A DNA stretch of 64,000 nucleotides, taken from assembly GCF_003597395.2 (NCBI RefSeq), contig NC_133770.1, positions 84,953,576 to 85,017,575 on the forward strand, read 5' to 3'. Origin of the DNA: Chelonoidis abingdonii (lineage: Eukaryota > Chordata > Testudines > Testudinidae). A program made the position numbers and the translations under genes. Positions 47,805-59,660 of the stretch are shown piece by piece; positions within the stretch are counted from its first letter, which is position 1; the number at the start of each line of letters is the position of its first letter. A model generated the notes under the pieces. It searched no databases. It saw only the letters and a program-made list of their open reading frames with translations, and was not told where the DNA came from.

Positions 47805-50315
47805 TTCTTCCAGAGCTGGTTAGATTGTGAGTTCTACAAGGCAGGCAGCCTGTCTTGCTATGTGTGTGGACATGGCATGCTGTGGCCACAACCAGAACAC
47901 AAATAATAACAACAAATAAATCCCAACAGATTCCCAAATAAACTCTGCTGCTGTTTTTCATGGGATGATATTATTAATTTGCGAATATTCAGATGTTTGC
48001 AAATTCTGACAGTTTAAGAGGTTTTAACATGAATGTTTTTTCACCCCAGAACTGCATTATTCATTATTTGCCATTTGTTTTTCCCCTGCTCAAAAGTTTT
48101 AGGCGTCCATTTAGAAAGCAGAAACAATAGCATCTAGTTTTGGTGACCCATCACACACCACAAACAGTAGAACTATTCATAAAGTGAGATCCTACTCCAC
48201 ATGACTAAGAATAGAATAATCTGGCCCCCACTGAGAATAATATTCAGTGTAAATTTAGCTCTCTTCTTTGTTCATGAAACATTTGTGACTGATTTTCTGC
48301 AAATGTATTCATTATTCACACTAGAACGTTTTGGCCAAACAATTTGCAGCCTATGGTGTTTGTAAACAATTCAGGTTAATTATTCCTGCCATGTGACTGG
48401 TCACTTGACACTGTTTCTTCTTCCTGAGTGGATGACTAAAACTTTTTCAAGTCAATTGTAAAGCCATTGTCAGATGCCCTCTTGAAACTCAAATGGCAGA
48501 TTTCAGTGAGAATACTCATGCAGCAAAGTATTTCTAAATATAAGTTAACATAAGAATTCAACCTGGAATGATTTGATCTTCTGGATTGGTTCAACAGCAT
48601 CTATTATTTAAATAACAACACACAAAGCATATGATTAACTGGTGCTACCCATAAGCTTTGGATGTGTGTTGAGGCCAGAAAGCAAAGTCAAAAAGGCCTT
48701 CGGCCATCAGAGAAGTGTGGTGAATCCTTGTGTGACTTCTTGAAGAGTTATTGGCTTTTTATACACGGTTTCTGTTATCCTTTCAAATCATGCATTTTCT
48801 AAATTTAATAATAACCTCCCTCATAAAAGAGTTGTTACATATCCAGCTATATTGGGACAAGGGAGAGGGAGATGATAATCAGCAAAATAAAATCATGGCC
48901 AACAAAACCGTGACAAATATATATTGAAACAAACTGATAAGCCTTGTTTTACATACTGTTTCAGGCACAATTGGTGTTCCGGTTGATGTTTCAATACCCT
49001 CTCAGGGAAGAAAAGTTTTTTTTCCTGTGAGCTGAAGCAAGATAATGAATAGCAAATTCAGTGATATAATGTGACAACACAACATATTGTAGGTAGCCAC
49101 ATTAAAAATATTACAGTACCCTAATGTAGCTAAGGAAAGTGTCTTATTTGAAAGGTATTTTTCAACTGAACTGTCTCTGCTTTTGAAGGCTCAGAGCATC
49201 ATTTTTAAGTTAAAGAATTTCTTTCTATACATACCACAAGATAGAATGTTGATCCCCTTTATAGCCTAAGAATATTTAATGTCTAAAAACTCTTTTCTGC
49301 AACTAAGCTGTGTTTTTCTAATTTCTGATGACTTTGTGTTTTTTGGATAGGATAGTCAAAAGTGCTCAGCACTGGCCCAGTTCTGCTCCCATCTAAGTCA
49401 ATGAGAGTTTTACTAGTGATTTCAGAGGAAGAAGAGTTGCACCAAATTTTGAAACACACACACATATATGTGAGTGTGTGTTTCAAAATCTGGTCTTAAT
49501 ATAATAAAAATATGAATTAGGGCATAATTTCTCATATACCTTTGGCAGATCTTGGCTCAAATTATTCTTGCTTCCCTCCATGTGCTGGATCCCTATTGAC
49601 ATATGTAATCTGCACATGTAGGGACAACCGAATATTGGAGAAAAGATTTTAAGATCTGAGAATTGCATTTGGCCTTTAGAAGGACCATAAGTTCATGCAT
49701 TTCCTAGTTAGTTAGTTTTACTGAGGAGTTTGCGTCATGATTCTGCATATAAATTGGATAATTAACATAATCAATCAGATAAGAAAGGATTAACTGAGGT
49801 CATCAATGGTGACCTTTAAATATTTTTTTAAAAATTGGTGATTTTGACTTTTGTAATGTCGAAAGAAGATCCAAAAGTTTCCCTCCCCGCCCGTCCCTTT
49901 TCTGGTTCTTGTTCTCTGAAAGAAAGAAAAAAGACTCTTTTCTTCTTATTTTTACCCAGAAAGAACCCAGAGTAACTCTGGCAACCACAAAAAAGAGCCC
50001 ACATGCCTGAGAATACGCTGATCTGACAAAACCAAACATTCACCTTGGGACTGAGATCAAGCATGGAAAATTTCAGCCCCAAATCACTTTTTCCGAGGAA
50101 CTTATGAGCTACTGAAAAAGGGAGGTGAAAAAAAGAAACCCACTTCGTAATCTTAACTAATGTGTTTCCCACCTGCCAGTGATGTAATATTAAGTTATTA
50201 AAGATGGATGTTTTAAAAGTTAATACTTAATTATCATTACAGAAGAGAACAATTCCTGAAATATTTCAAAATATTTCCAACCTATTCTATTGAAAAGTGA
50301 TAGAAGTATATATGA
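47805..50315. other. FYCO1 intron 13, unassigned
   Basis: No gene recognised. An (AC)n/(TA)n microsatellite lies at about 49457-49490. Minus-strand open frames near 49800-50170 have no family similarity. Confidence 0.4.
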
Positions 50316-50317
50316 AG

Positions 50318-50407
50318 GCGGGGGACTGGACTCGATGAAGGCAAGGGACTGGACTCGATGACCTCTCGAGGTCCCTTCCAGTCCTAGAGTCTATGAATCT
50401 ATGAATC
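50318..50407 (+). mobile_element. CR1 LINE 3' tail with internal duplication
   Basis: The CR1 end gacctctcgaggtcccttcc followed by agtcctagagtctatgaatctatgaatc is recognisable in + orientation. Just upstream, gggactggactcgatga occurs twice in tandem, an apparent duplication within the tail. Confidence 0.75.
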
Positions 50408-50444
50408 TGTAAGTCATGAAGACTAGCTGTTGTTGAAATGAAAA

Positions 50445-50545
50445 ATACTGGGCCAGATCCTCGACTGGTATCGACGGTATAAATTGGTGTAGCTTCTGAA
50501 GTCAGAAGAGCTATTGTGTTTAATACCAGCTGAGATCTGGCTCAT
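50445..50545. repeat. recurring hairpin-type repeat
   Basis: An imperfect hairpin between gggccagatcctcgactggt and the complement-like taccagctgagatctggc. Related copies occur at about 870-965, 28335-28420 and 42055-42125. The family name is not known to me. Confidence 0.5.
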
Positions 50546-53301
50546 TCAACCCACTCAAACTCGAATATTGGAACTGCTACTTTCATCAGACCATCGATCC
50601 AGCGTACAATTTAAAAAAAAAAAGGAATGGTGATCCTGGCAGTAACCATCCCGACAAATGTAACCTCTATTATTAGTGAGATAATGAAAGAAATAATAAG
50701 GGGGCAGTGGGGAGTTACTGAAAATCTTGAGGATAATGGAACTGTCCAGGAGCACTGTAGGTTTATAAATGAATGTGATTGTTTTTGGGACAGATTTACA
50801 GAAGTACTGCATGAAGCAGATGTAATATATTTGGTTTTTAAAAGTCTGGAAGCTTGAATTCAAATTGGCTTGGATAGGAACAAATGATGTGGACTGAAAG
50901 TGATTGAAATACTGTAAGCTTTAAGTAGTGATGAATTGCAGTGTGGTCCTTGGGGAGCAATGGAGGGATCTGGAACATATTAATGAAATGGAAAAGAGAG
51001 GAAAAAATGCAGGGCCAGATCATATCACTCTGTTCTGTGCATGGAATAGACCTTCTGTGCATGGATCTCACCTCTCCTATCAAGAAAACAGGGTAAGTCA
51101 TCTCCATTACCTCCACTTCCCACCACCATCTGAAGATCCATGAATGGGGAAGTCTAATAGATCTTTTGATTGCTAACTTCTATTTTTCTAGTCTGCTATC
51201 CTGCCTCAGCAAAAGAAGTGGGGTGGAGGGAACCATAATACACCTGGCCAGTTGCTCAGTTTCTCCCTAGCAGGGATCCAGGAACAATAACACCGTCCAG
51301 CTATTTAAATAATTCTTACCCTGAAACAGAAAATGTTCATTGATTTTTCTGGTCAGGAATACTCTGAGCTCAGTTGACCCTTTGGCATATAGGGGTGTAA
51401 TTTTCACCCACTGATACCAGTGATGGATTAGCTGTATCCTTAAAGTATAAACCCTCTGTGGTCTGACTCCCATCCCTGTGATTCTAGGGCAGGGCAGCAT
51501 TAAACTGAGGGGTGAATCACTGCATCGGCATATTTTCTGGGTGCCTTGGCCACACAGTCTGGTTGGTCATTCTCATCCACTTCCTGGGATGTGCTGATCA
51601 CTACAGGGTTCCCAGCAGAGTGAGACTAAATTGTGCCTCATTCAGCATGAAAAAAACCCAACAAAACAAACAAAACAAAAAATCCACCACCTGTTATGTG
51701 ATAGGTTTAAATACATATTTCTAACAAACATGATTATATGCCCCCATTATAAAGACCAAAATGACTCAACAGACTATTTCTAGTACCCTGTTATTTCTGT
51801 GGCTTTAAAATCTGTCTCTCAAGCACAGTCTTTACTACCAGGGGCTTTTGAGATCTGAACTATTGCTGTGGTCATTATGATCAGATGAAGGTGAAATTAT
51901 TTTGCATCCTTCTTTTGTTTCTAAGCAAGCCCTAGCTGAAAAAGATAGATTGTTTAGAAAGATGTTATTAAAAACACCTCCATCAAACTTCTGTATCCAA
52001 AACATTTGTTTGATTCAAAGTGTTATTTAAAAAAACAACATTAGAATATATTTAAAAGGGATAACAAAGTTGAAATATTTTACACAGGTTTGAAAGAACC
52101 TACCTGTTCTGATAGAATTCCCATTTTAGAGGTAGGAGATGCCTCCAGAAGTAATAGAATCTTTCAAACCAGTGGGTTTTTAAGAAGACGTAAGATGGCC
52201 TATATTTTGTTCTACCCTTCGTATATGTTCCTCTTCCAGTTTGAAGTAAGAGAAAATAGTCACTTACCGGAAGACTGTGTATGGTGGTGGAGAGTGTTGT
52301 CACCTACGTTTCAAAGGAAGTCTGAAGACGGCAGTGACTCTACATATTTATCGTTTTATCCGTCTGTGATGTTTCCTGTTGGTGTTCTGGGTTTTTTTTG
52401 TTGTTTTTTTTTTTTACACCGAAAATAGCAGTTTATGACATTTGTGTTGAAATTACATCTTTATCTCCATGTAGATCTTTCTCAGGTGAACAATACGGCC
52501 TAAAGTTGACTATACAGTGCATCTAAAAAGACATGGTGAAAATATCTGACTGTCCAGGTCACAAATGCAAGTTCCACTGAAGATCAGGGATTCTTGCATA
52601 TTGAATTTTTTTTTAATCATTTGCAGGACAGTTTCTCCCATTTCTTCCAGTTACCAGTTTCCACCATCTGTACATAGTTCATGGCAGTTAATCATAAGTA
52701 CGCAATATTCCAAATTTCATCTGTGTTGGTTAGTTTTGATTGGACATGCAGATCACATAGAAGTGTTCTTGTTCTTCAGTTGGAACATTTAGATACCATG
52801 TTGATGTACACTACAATTGGTTAAAAAATGTTTTCCAATTTTTCATCAAAATTCAGCTGGGGAAGGAGAGGGGAGGATGCAGAATTTTCAATTAAATATT
52901 CTGTGATAATTTCATCCCATTTTTTGACCATTTGTAATGGGCACTATAGAAAATGCTACAATAATGTTATGCAGGAAGTTGCTAATGACATCAAATGAGT
53001 CTTTGATCCTGAAACAGGCACAGACCTTGTTAGTCAATGGGTATGCCAAGCCCTCCTTCAGGCCCAGTGAAAGGAACCATTAAACCTCCTTTATGTAATA
53101 AAGACAGCTGAAAACAATGGAAGAGCTGCCCAAGGCACGTGGCAGGACAGCAATAAGCCATGTGGGCTAAGGAGTTTCCCTAATTGTAAAGACAGGAACT
53201 AGAAGTTTGAGTTTGCAATCTTTCTTGGAGAAGGCTGAGAGAATCAGATATGAGAAGGACTCTGAGAGGAAGCAGATCGGTGGAGCCTCTTGGGGCACAT
53301 T
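50546..53301. other. FYCO1 intron 13, unassigned
   Basis: No gene recognised. A short frame near 50800-50850 reads HEADVIYLVFKSLEA, faintly like a reverse-transcriptase block of a LINE; this is too short to call. Confidence 0.35.
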
Positions 53302-54695
53302 CAGGGCCGGTATAACCACTAGGCAAACTAGGCAGCCGCCCAGGGCACCAAGATTTGGGAGCACCAAAAAGTTGTGGCCAAAATTTTTTTACACTATTGC
53401 GCAGTCTCCAGCTCTTGGGCCACTCCAGCAGCCTCTTCACCTCGGAGTCTCCCCCACTTGCCCAGGGGCCACTCCTCCTCTCAGGCTCCCCGGCCACGGC
53501 CGCCCGAGAGAAGGAGACGCAGGGAGCTGAGCTCAGCTGGGGCCCACACCTACCGGCTGAGAGCAGCAGGAACCGGGCGCGCTCAGAGGGAGCCGGGTGG
53601 CCTGAGCCTAGGGCAGCAGCAGCCTCTGCAGCAGCGGGGGCAGGCAGGCAGCGTAAGCCGGCATGGAGCAGGAGAGGCCGTGCTGCTGCTGCTGCTGTTT
53701 CCCAGCCCTGCCACGCGGCGCAGAAGAAGGACAGCTGTAGGCGGCAAACAGCAGCAGCAGTGCGGCCTCTCCTACCTATGGCGGACAACGCTCCCTCCCT
53801 GCCTCTGCTGCTCCAGAGGCTGCTGCCACCCTGGGCTCGGGCCACCCGGCTGCCCCCAAGCAGCGCCTGATTCCTGCTGCTCTCGGCCAGCAGGTGCGGG
53901 GCCCTAGCCGAGCCTGGCCCCTTGCATCTCCTCTGCGGTGGCACCCCCTGCTGGTGTTCTCCTGGGCGGCAGCAGCGGTCGGGAAGCTTGAGAGGAGGAG
54001 TGGCCCCCGGGCAAGCGGGGAAGACTTCGAGGTGAAGAGGCTGCTGGTGCAGCCTGAGCGCTGGAGACTGACAGGTATCTGCCCCATCCCGGCACCACCT
54101 GCCCCCCAGTCCAGTGAGTGTTACCTGCCCCACCAGCCTCAGTGCCCTGCCCCATACTGTTAGCCACCCCAAGCTCACTGACACCAGAACCCCTTGGCAA
54201 AGGGCCCCTGATCTTCACAAACAGCTGTCACCGCAGGCCTGACAAACTCACTGCACCCCACATGTTTCTTAGAGGGCACTTACTCACAAAAAGGAACGTG
54301 GAAGGGATCTACACAAGTCTGGTAACTTGTCAAGAATGAGAACCTTTGTGAGAAGTGTGCATGGGTAATATTGAAGGAATGATGTATTTACCTTAAAAGT
54401 CTGCTTTATAGACTTGAAGTAGAAATTAGTCGCCAGGGGATGATGGCCCTTTGGGGTAAGGGGGATTTGTCTCTCTGCCTAACCTGGCTGGTGATGCAAT
54501 GCAAGGCTCAATTGTTTAGCTTTGCACAACTGTAAAACAATTTAAATGTCTTAAAGGTTAAAAAAAGAAACATTACAAAGCTCTTACCCGTTCTGACAGG
54601 CTGTTTATAATGCTAAGTTTACTAGTTTTCAGAGGTTGTCAAGGGAGGGGGGTGGAGAGGGGCACAAGGTGGAAGTTTTGCCTAGGGCTGAAAGT
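53302..54695. mobile_element. GC-rich hAT-like element carrying a long palindrome
   Basis: The left end cagggccggtataacc resembles the left terminus of the element at 217. Segments such as aggcaaactaggcagccgcc near the left and ttttgcctagggct near 54690 look like opposite subterminal regions. No right terminus or matching target duplication was found, so the right end is probably lost at the junction with the DIRS-like element. The core 53402-54071 is a near-perfect inverted repeat. Long open frames on both strands are a by-product of high GC content. Confidence 0.6.
53402..54071. repeat. 670-bp near-palindrome (arms about 300 bp)
   Basis: The left arm runs from 53402 to about 53702 and the right arm from about 53743 to 54071, around a spacer of about 40 bp. 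Matching landmarks are agcagcctcttcacctcg (left) against cgaggtgaagaggctgct (right), gccactcctcctctca against tgagaggaggagtggc, and ggagaggccg against cggcctctcc nearest the centre. Transcribed, it would form a very long hairpin. Confidence 0.85.
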
Positions 54696-55559
54696 AGGTG
54701 ATCCCAAAGACATGAGCCACTCATTAAAGACCTCTAAGAAAAGTCTGTGAGTCCCTCTAGCGAGCCCAGATCGAGCCAGAAACAATCTGTGGCTCCTTCA
54801 GTATCTTTGATAGTTGGTACCCAGCGCACGCATGTTATCAAGCCAACAAAGCCAGTCAGCCGCCCAAACACCCAATGCTCATGGGCGAGGAGTTCCAGTA
54901 CAATGGGGGCATGAGAAACATAGATTTTCCACTCCAGGGAAGGCTACATTGACTACGTGGTTGGCACCGGCACCAACCTTGGTGCCCCTGGCACCAGTGG
55001 ACCCCTTGGCACTGACAGCTATCGGCACCGATATCAGTACCACCTGCACCCACAGACTACAGGTGCGCATCAGATCTCTCAGTCTCTGATGCTTCAGACT
55101 CGCCCCTTCTCATTACCAAGCTCACTGGGAGTAGTGGACATGCCATGCCCTGCCTCTCTCCTCTTCCCTATGCCATGCCCTGCCTCTCTCCTCTTCAGAC
55201 TCAGTGAGCGAGAGGACTTGGGTTCTCACTGCTTGTTCCACCCATCATATGGGTCACAATCTCACCAGGGACACCAAGCGTACCAGCCCGGCCCTTAACC
55301 TCCATGGTTTGGGCAGCCATAGTTCCAGCTGCCAGCATGACACCCACAGTGGCTGTACTGGGACCTCTGAAAAACCCAGTGGCAACAAGCCTCGCAGCCC
55401 CCTAGCGAGGTATATCAGCAGGCAAGGAGGCACCCTAGTTCACCAGCACCCTCAGAGGTGTCAGGCCCTCCTGAGCTACTGGGGGAAGGAATGGAAACAG
55501 AAGCAGGAAAAGGGGATGTTTCTCTAGCTCATCACCTACCGAGGGGGTGATGCTCCTCC

Positions 55560-56230
55560 CGCACTGCCCCTGCCATCCTTGGAGAATTACTTCAAATCAT
55601 TCCAGGACCTAGCCCAAAGAGTGGCTGAAGCCCAGCAAGTGCAGCTGCATGAAGTAACTGAACCCCATTGTAAACTGGTGGGTATTCTCCACTCTTCAAC
55701 CTCTACCAAATTGGCCCTCCCAGTTAACAAGGCATTCCTAGACCCTGTTACGATCATATGGCAGACCCTTGCTTCTGTCCCTCCAACATGCAAATGGATG
55801 GACAAAAAGTACTATGTGCCAGTAAAAGGCACAGAATTTTTGTTTTCCAGCTGTCTCCAAATTCCATCATCGTGGATACGGTTAATTCTAGGGATCACCA
55901 GTACCAACTTAAATCCACCCCCTATGACCAGGATGGGAAGTGTTTGGACCTATTTGGCAGGAAAGCCTATTCTTCAGCCACCCTTCAGTTCCAGGTAGCA
56001 AATTACCAGGCCTTGTTGGCAAAATGTGACTATCAGAACTATGCAAAGTTAAATTCCTTTATTGACCAACTCCCAGATGCTTACAAGGACCAGTTCATGG
56101 CCATCATTAATGAGGACCAACTGATGGCAAAAAAATCTCCAATACACACTGGACACAGCAGCACACTCGGTTTTCACAGCTGTGGTTGTAGGAGGGCCTC
56201 TTGGCTCCATTTGTCCAGCTTCCCTAAGGA
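55560..56230 (+). pseudogene. DIRS-type gag-like remnant
   Basis: Two overlapping frames together show a gag-like protein: LPVNKAFLDPVTIIWQTLAS and KWMDKKYYVPVKGTEFLF in the first, then KSTPYDQDGKCLDLFGRKAY and SSATLQFQVANYQALLAK in the second. These are the conserved phrases of turtle DIRS-like gag proteins as I remember them. A frame shift near 55870 separates them and a stop ends the second at about 56246. Confidence 0.7.
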
Positions 56231-56819
56231 GTCCAAACTACAGTAGAGGACCTCCCCTTTTGAGGGAATGAAGTTGTTCTCCGAGAAGACAGACGCGCCT
56301 CTTCACACGTTAAATGATTCTTGGGTGACTCTTCGGTCCCTGGGGATATACACACCGGCCTACAAGAGGAAATATAGCCCTCAGCCACAGTTCAAGACCC
56401 AGTCATCACAGTACACATCTCAATACCATTGCAGAGATAATACGCGCTGCAGAGAAAGAAATACAAATTCGCTAAGCGTAAACAATCAGGTCCACAACAG
56501 TCTTTCATCTCAGCTCTCAACTTCGAAGCAACAGTTTTAATGGGTTGGTTGAGGTGTCGGTAGAACACTCTTCTCATCACCACATTCTGGGAAAGCCCAC
56601 TCCTCCTTTCGGAGACTGCCTTTCTGCATTCCATAGCACCTGGGAACAGATAACTTCCAACAAGTGGGTGCTGGAAATCATCCGGAGTTGATATGCCATT
56701 CACTACTTCTCCCTTCCACCTCCCAAACAAACTTCCCCATCCCTCTTCAGGATCCCTTCTTATGAAAATCTACTACGTTACACTGAGGAGATGATTCACC
56801 TCTTAAGATCTATAGAACC

Positions 56820-57405
56820 TGTGCCCATACCTGTTCAGGGGCAAAGGTTTTTACTCTCGTTACTTCCTGATACCGAAGAAAAGGGGAGGCTGGGAGATCC
56901 ATACTGGACCTCAGAAAGCTCAACAGATATGTGAAAACACAGAAATTAAAGATGATAACCCTATCAACAATCATCCTGACTTTAGAAAAAGAAGACTGAT
57001 TCTTGGCCTTCAACCTGCAAGATGCTTTCACATCTCCATCATACCGAGGCACAGGTGTTACCTTAGATTCACACTGGGCCAGGACCACTACCAGTAAAGA
57101 ATACTCCCTTTTGGCATCTCATTGATCCCCAGGGTATTCGCTAAAGTCTTTTTGGTAGTGGTGGCCCACTTACACTCTCAAGATATCATGATTTTTCTTT
57201 ACCTGGACAATTGTCTTCTCAGGGAATGCTCCTTCATGGAGGCCTAACGAGACACTCAAGCCACACATCACCTGTTTTTGAGTCTGAACCTACAGATCGA
57301 CGAACAAAAATGGACCTCAACGCTGGTTCAAAGGCTAGAGTTGTTAGAAGCCAACCTCAACTCTATTCAAGCGAGGGCACTCCTGCCATATCTCATTGTT
57401 GGTAG
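56820..57405 (+). pseudogene. DIRS-type reverse transcriptase remnant
   Basis: The sequence encodes, in shifting frames, LRKLNRYVKTQKLKMIT followed by FLAFNLQDAF, then LPFGISLIPRVFAKVF and the catalytic box FLYLDNCLL near 57190-57220. The second Asp of the usual YLDD is Asn here, so the enzyme would be inactive even without the frame breaks. Confidence 0.7.
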
Positions 57406-57569
57406 AGACTGTACAATCCAGCCCTCAAATCTTGGCCAGTTATTGCCTTCAACTTCTGGGGCACATGGCCATGGGCACTTCAGTCATTGCTTATGCCAGG
57501 TTACACATGAGATGCTTCCAAGCATGATTTGGTTCAGTGTACAGACCAAACAGACAATAAAAAGAAGCT

Positions 57570-57850
57570 CCAAGTGGTAGAAAATGTGTGCGCTCACTTC
57601 CTCCTGCTGATCGAGGACACACATACGAAGGTCATGATGGACAACGTGGCCTGCATGTACTATATAAACTGGCAGGGAGGTGCTGAGTCTGATTTCCTGT
57701 GCACAAAAGCATGGAAATTATGGAACTGGGGCATCTCCCACAATGTCCTAATATTTGCGGCCTACCTACCAGAAGTACACAACACCATGGCCAACCGTCT
57801 CAGCCACAAATTCCCATTCAGCCACGAACGGGAAATAGAGCCAACGGCTC
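57570..57850 (+). pseudogene. DIRS-type RNase H remnant
   Basis: A frame with TKVMMDNVACMYYINWQGG, then KLWNWGISHNVLIFAAYLPE and NTMANRLSHKF matches the RNase H domain of DIRS-type polyproteins (D-N-x-A, Y-L-P, N-x-x-A-D-x-L-S pattern). The family Asp of the last motif is Asn here (MANRLSH). Confidence 0.7.
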
Positions 57851-58329
57851 TACATGGCATGTTCTGGCAATGTAGGACATGGCTAATAGACTTATTTGTT
57901 ACTTACCAGAAAAAGAAATGTCTGCGGTACTGCTCCAGAGCAGGGATCGTACGTCACTCCAAGGGAGATGTTCTCTTCCTTCCATGGGACAAGGGCTTTC
58001 CTTACACCTTTCCCTGTTCTCTCTATTGCTGAAGAGAAAAAGCAAGCACCATTCTGATTGCCCCCACCTGGCCTAGACAGACATGCCCCCACGTGGCCCA
58101 GACAGATGTAGTACCCAGTCACAGATGGCTTTATGTCCATTGATGACCCTGTCAATCACGCCCTACCTCCTGTCACAGAATGAGGGTCACACCTCCACCC
58201 GAGTCTCCAGGTTCTGCATCTCAAAGCCTGGCTTCTTCATGTGTTCCAGCACAAAGCAGCATCTTGTTCTGAGAAGGTACAAGAAGTACTATTGCACAGT
58301 AGAAAGGATGCTACTCGTCGCACATAACT

Positions 58330-58880
58330 ACAGAAATGGAAGAGATTCCAGATATGGTGCCAGCCCATGGGTGTCACCCTGATTCAGCCAACCTACTGGT
58401 GGTCCTTGACTACCTGTTATCCTTAAAGAAGTTGGGTATCTCTGTTAGCTTGCTGAAGGTTCACTTGGCATCAGTCACAACCTTCCGCCAGCAGGTGAAA
58501 AGCTACTCAATCTTCTCCCACCCAGCTATGAAGAGGCTCCTTAAAGGAAACCTCTTCCCACAACCCAGGGCTTCCACTATGCAATGGGACCTCAACCTAG
58601 TGTTAAAGAGCCAAACTAGACCGCTGTTTGAACCCATGGCCACTTGTTTGTTAATTCTCTTTTCCATCAAGATGGCATTCCTCATTGCCATTACCTCTGC
58701 CAGAAAGATAGGGGACATAGTGGCCTTGATGGCACATCCCCCATTTACTGTGTTCTTCCCTGGCAAGGTCAAACTCAGACCACGTCCAAAGTTCACTCCA
58801 AAAGTGACTTCTACATTTCATGTGAATCAACCTTTTCAGCTCCCAACATTTTATCCAAAACCTCATACAGATAATTGAGA
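58330..58880 (+). pseudogene. DIRS-type tyrosine recombinase remnant
   Basis: An open 180-codon frame with ILDYLLSLKKLGISVSLLKV-like N-terminal helices, PLFEPMATCLLILFSIKMAF and LIAITSARKIGDIVAL, which includes the first catalytic Arg box (SARKIGD). The frame stops at 58876, before the usual HxxR and Tyr boxes. The DIRS-type recombinase assignment is by family pattern. Confidence 0.65.
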
Positions 58881-59295
58881 GGTTATCCTCCAAATGCTAG
58901 ATGTGTGAAGAGCCTTTTATTTGGACAGGACAGAGTTCTTTAGAAAATCTCCAAGACTCTTCCTCTCCATTGTGGATAGATCGAAGGGTGCAGCGATCTC
59001 AGCTCAGTGCCTCCCCCAGTGGGCCTCTGGCTGTATTAAACTCTGCTATCAATTGTAGGGGGTAATCCCCTCATCCTCAGTACACATGCATTCCACAAGG
59101 TCCATTTCCTCATCGATTGCCTTTTCCAAGCTACATGGGCATCTGCACATAACTTTGCAGATCACTATGTCATACTGGGGGATTCGACTTTAGATGCCCA
59201 ATTCGGGGCCTCAGTACTGTCATATATATCAGATACAACTCTGAAGTTCCAGCCTCCGGCAGCATGTGCTCCTCGGGAGTCACCTACAGTGAAGC

Positions 59296-59660
59296 ACTCA
59301 CAGGGACACTATTTGAAGAAGTTACTCACCCTGTGCAGGAATGATAGTTCTTCAAGATGTGTGTCCCTAGGATGCTCCATGACCTACCCACCTCCACTCT
59401 GTTTCAGAGTTCCATTATTGGCTCTGCCGTAGAGAAGGAACTGAGGAGGGAATGCCTGCACATGCCGGCTGGGCTCCTGGCTGGAGGGGAGCTGTGCATG
59501 TGCAGGTGGGATGGACTACTATTGAAATTCTCTGATCGACAGAACAGAGGCGCATACACCCCTGCAGTGGAGCACCTATAAGGATACTTATAGTGGAGCA
59601 CCCCGAGGGACAGATATCTCAAAGAACCATCGTTACTGCACAAGGTGAGTAACTTCTTTC
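59296..59660. repeat. inverted terminal arms of the DIRS-type element
   Basis: The segment gaagttactcaccctgtgca (59317-59336) is the inverse of tgcacaaggtgagtaacttc (59638-59657). The arms extend outward through ggagcaccccgagggaca on the right and its counterpart tgtgtccctaggatgctcc on the left. A third related piece, gaagcactcacagggaca, lies at 59291-59308. Confidence 0.75.

Larger units (their letters stand above)
54697..59660 (+). mobile_element. decayed DIRS-type retroelement
   Basis: Order of remnants on the + strand: gag-like (55560-56230), reverse transcriptase (about 56820-57400), RNase H (about 57570-57850) and a tyrosine recombinase-like domain (58330-58880), then inverted terminal sequence up to about 59660. 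This order, with a recombinase in place of an integrase, is the signature of the DIRS order. The left terminal repeat is not visible, so the 5' end seems truncated. Several frameshifts and stops separate the pieces. Confidence 0.75.

Noticed and set aside
50546..51143. Possible LINE fragment (DVIYLVF)
   Set aside because: Only about seven residues resemble an RT block; the surrounding translation shows no other motif.
53180..54184. Minus-strand open frame of 334 codons and several overlapping GC-rich frames
   Set aside because: They run through both arms of the palindrome and are open on both strands. The protein is low-complexity with no recognisable domain.
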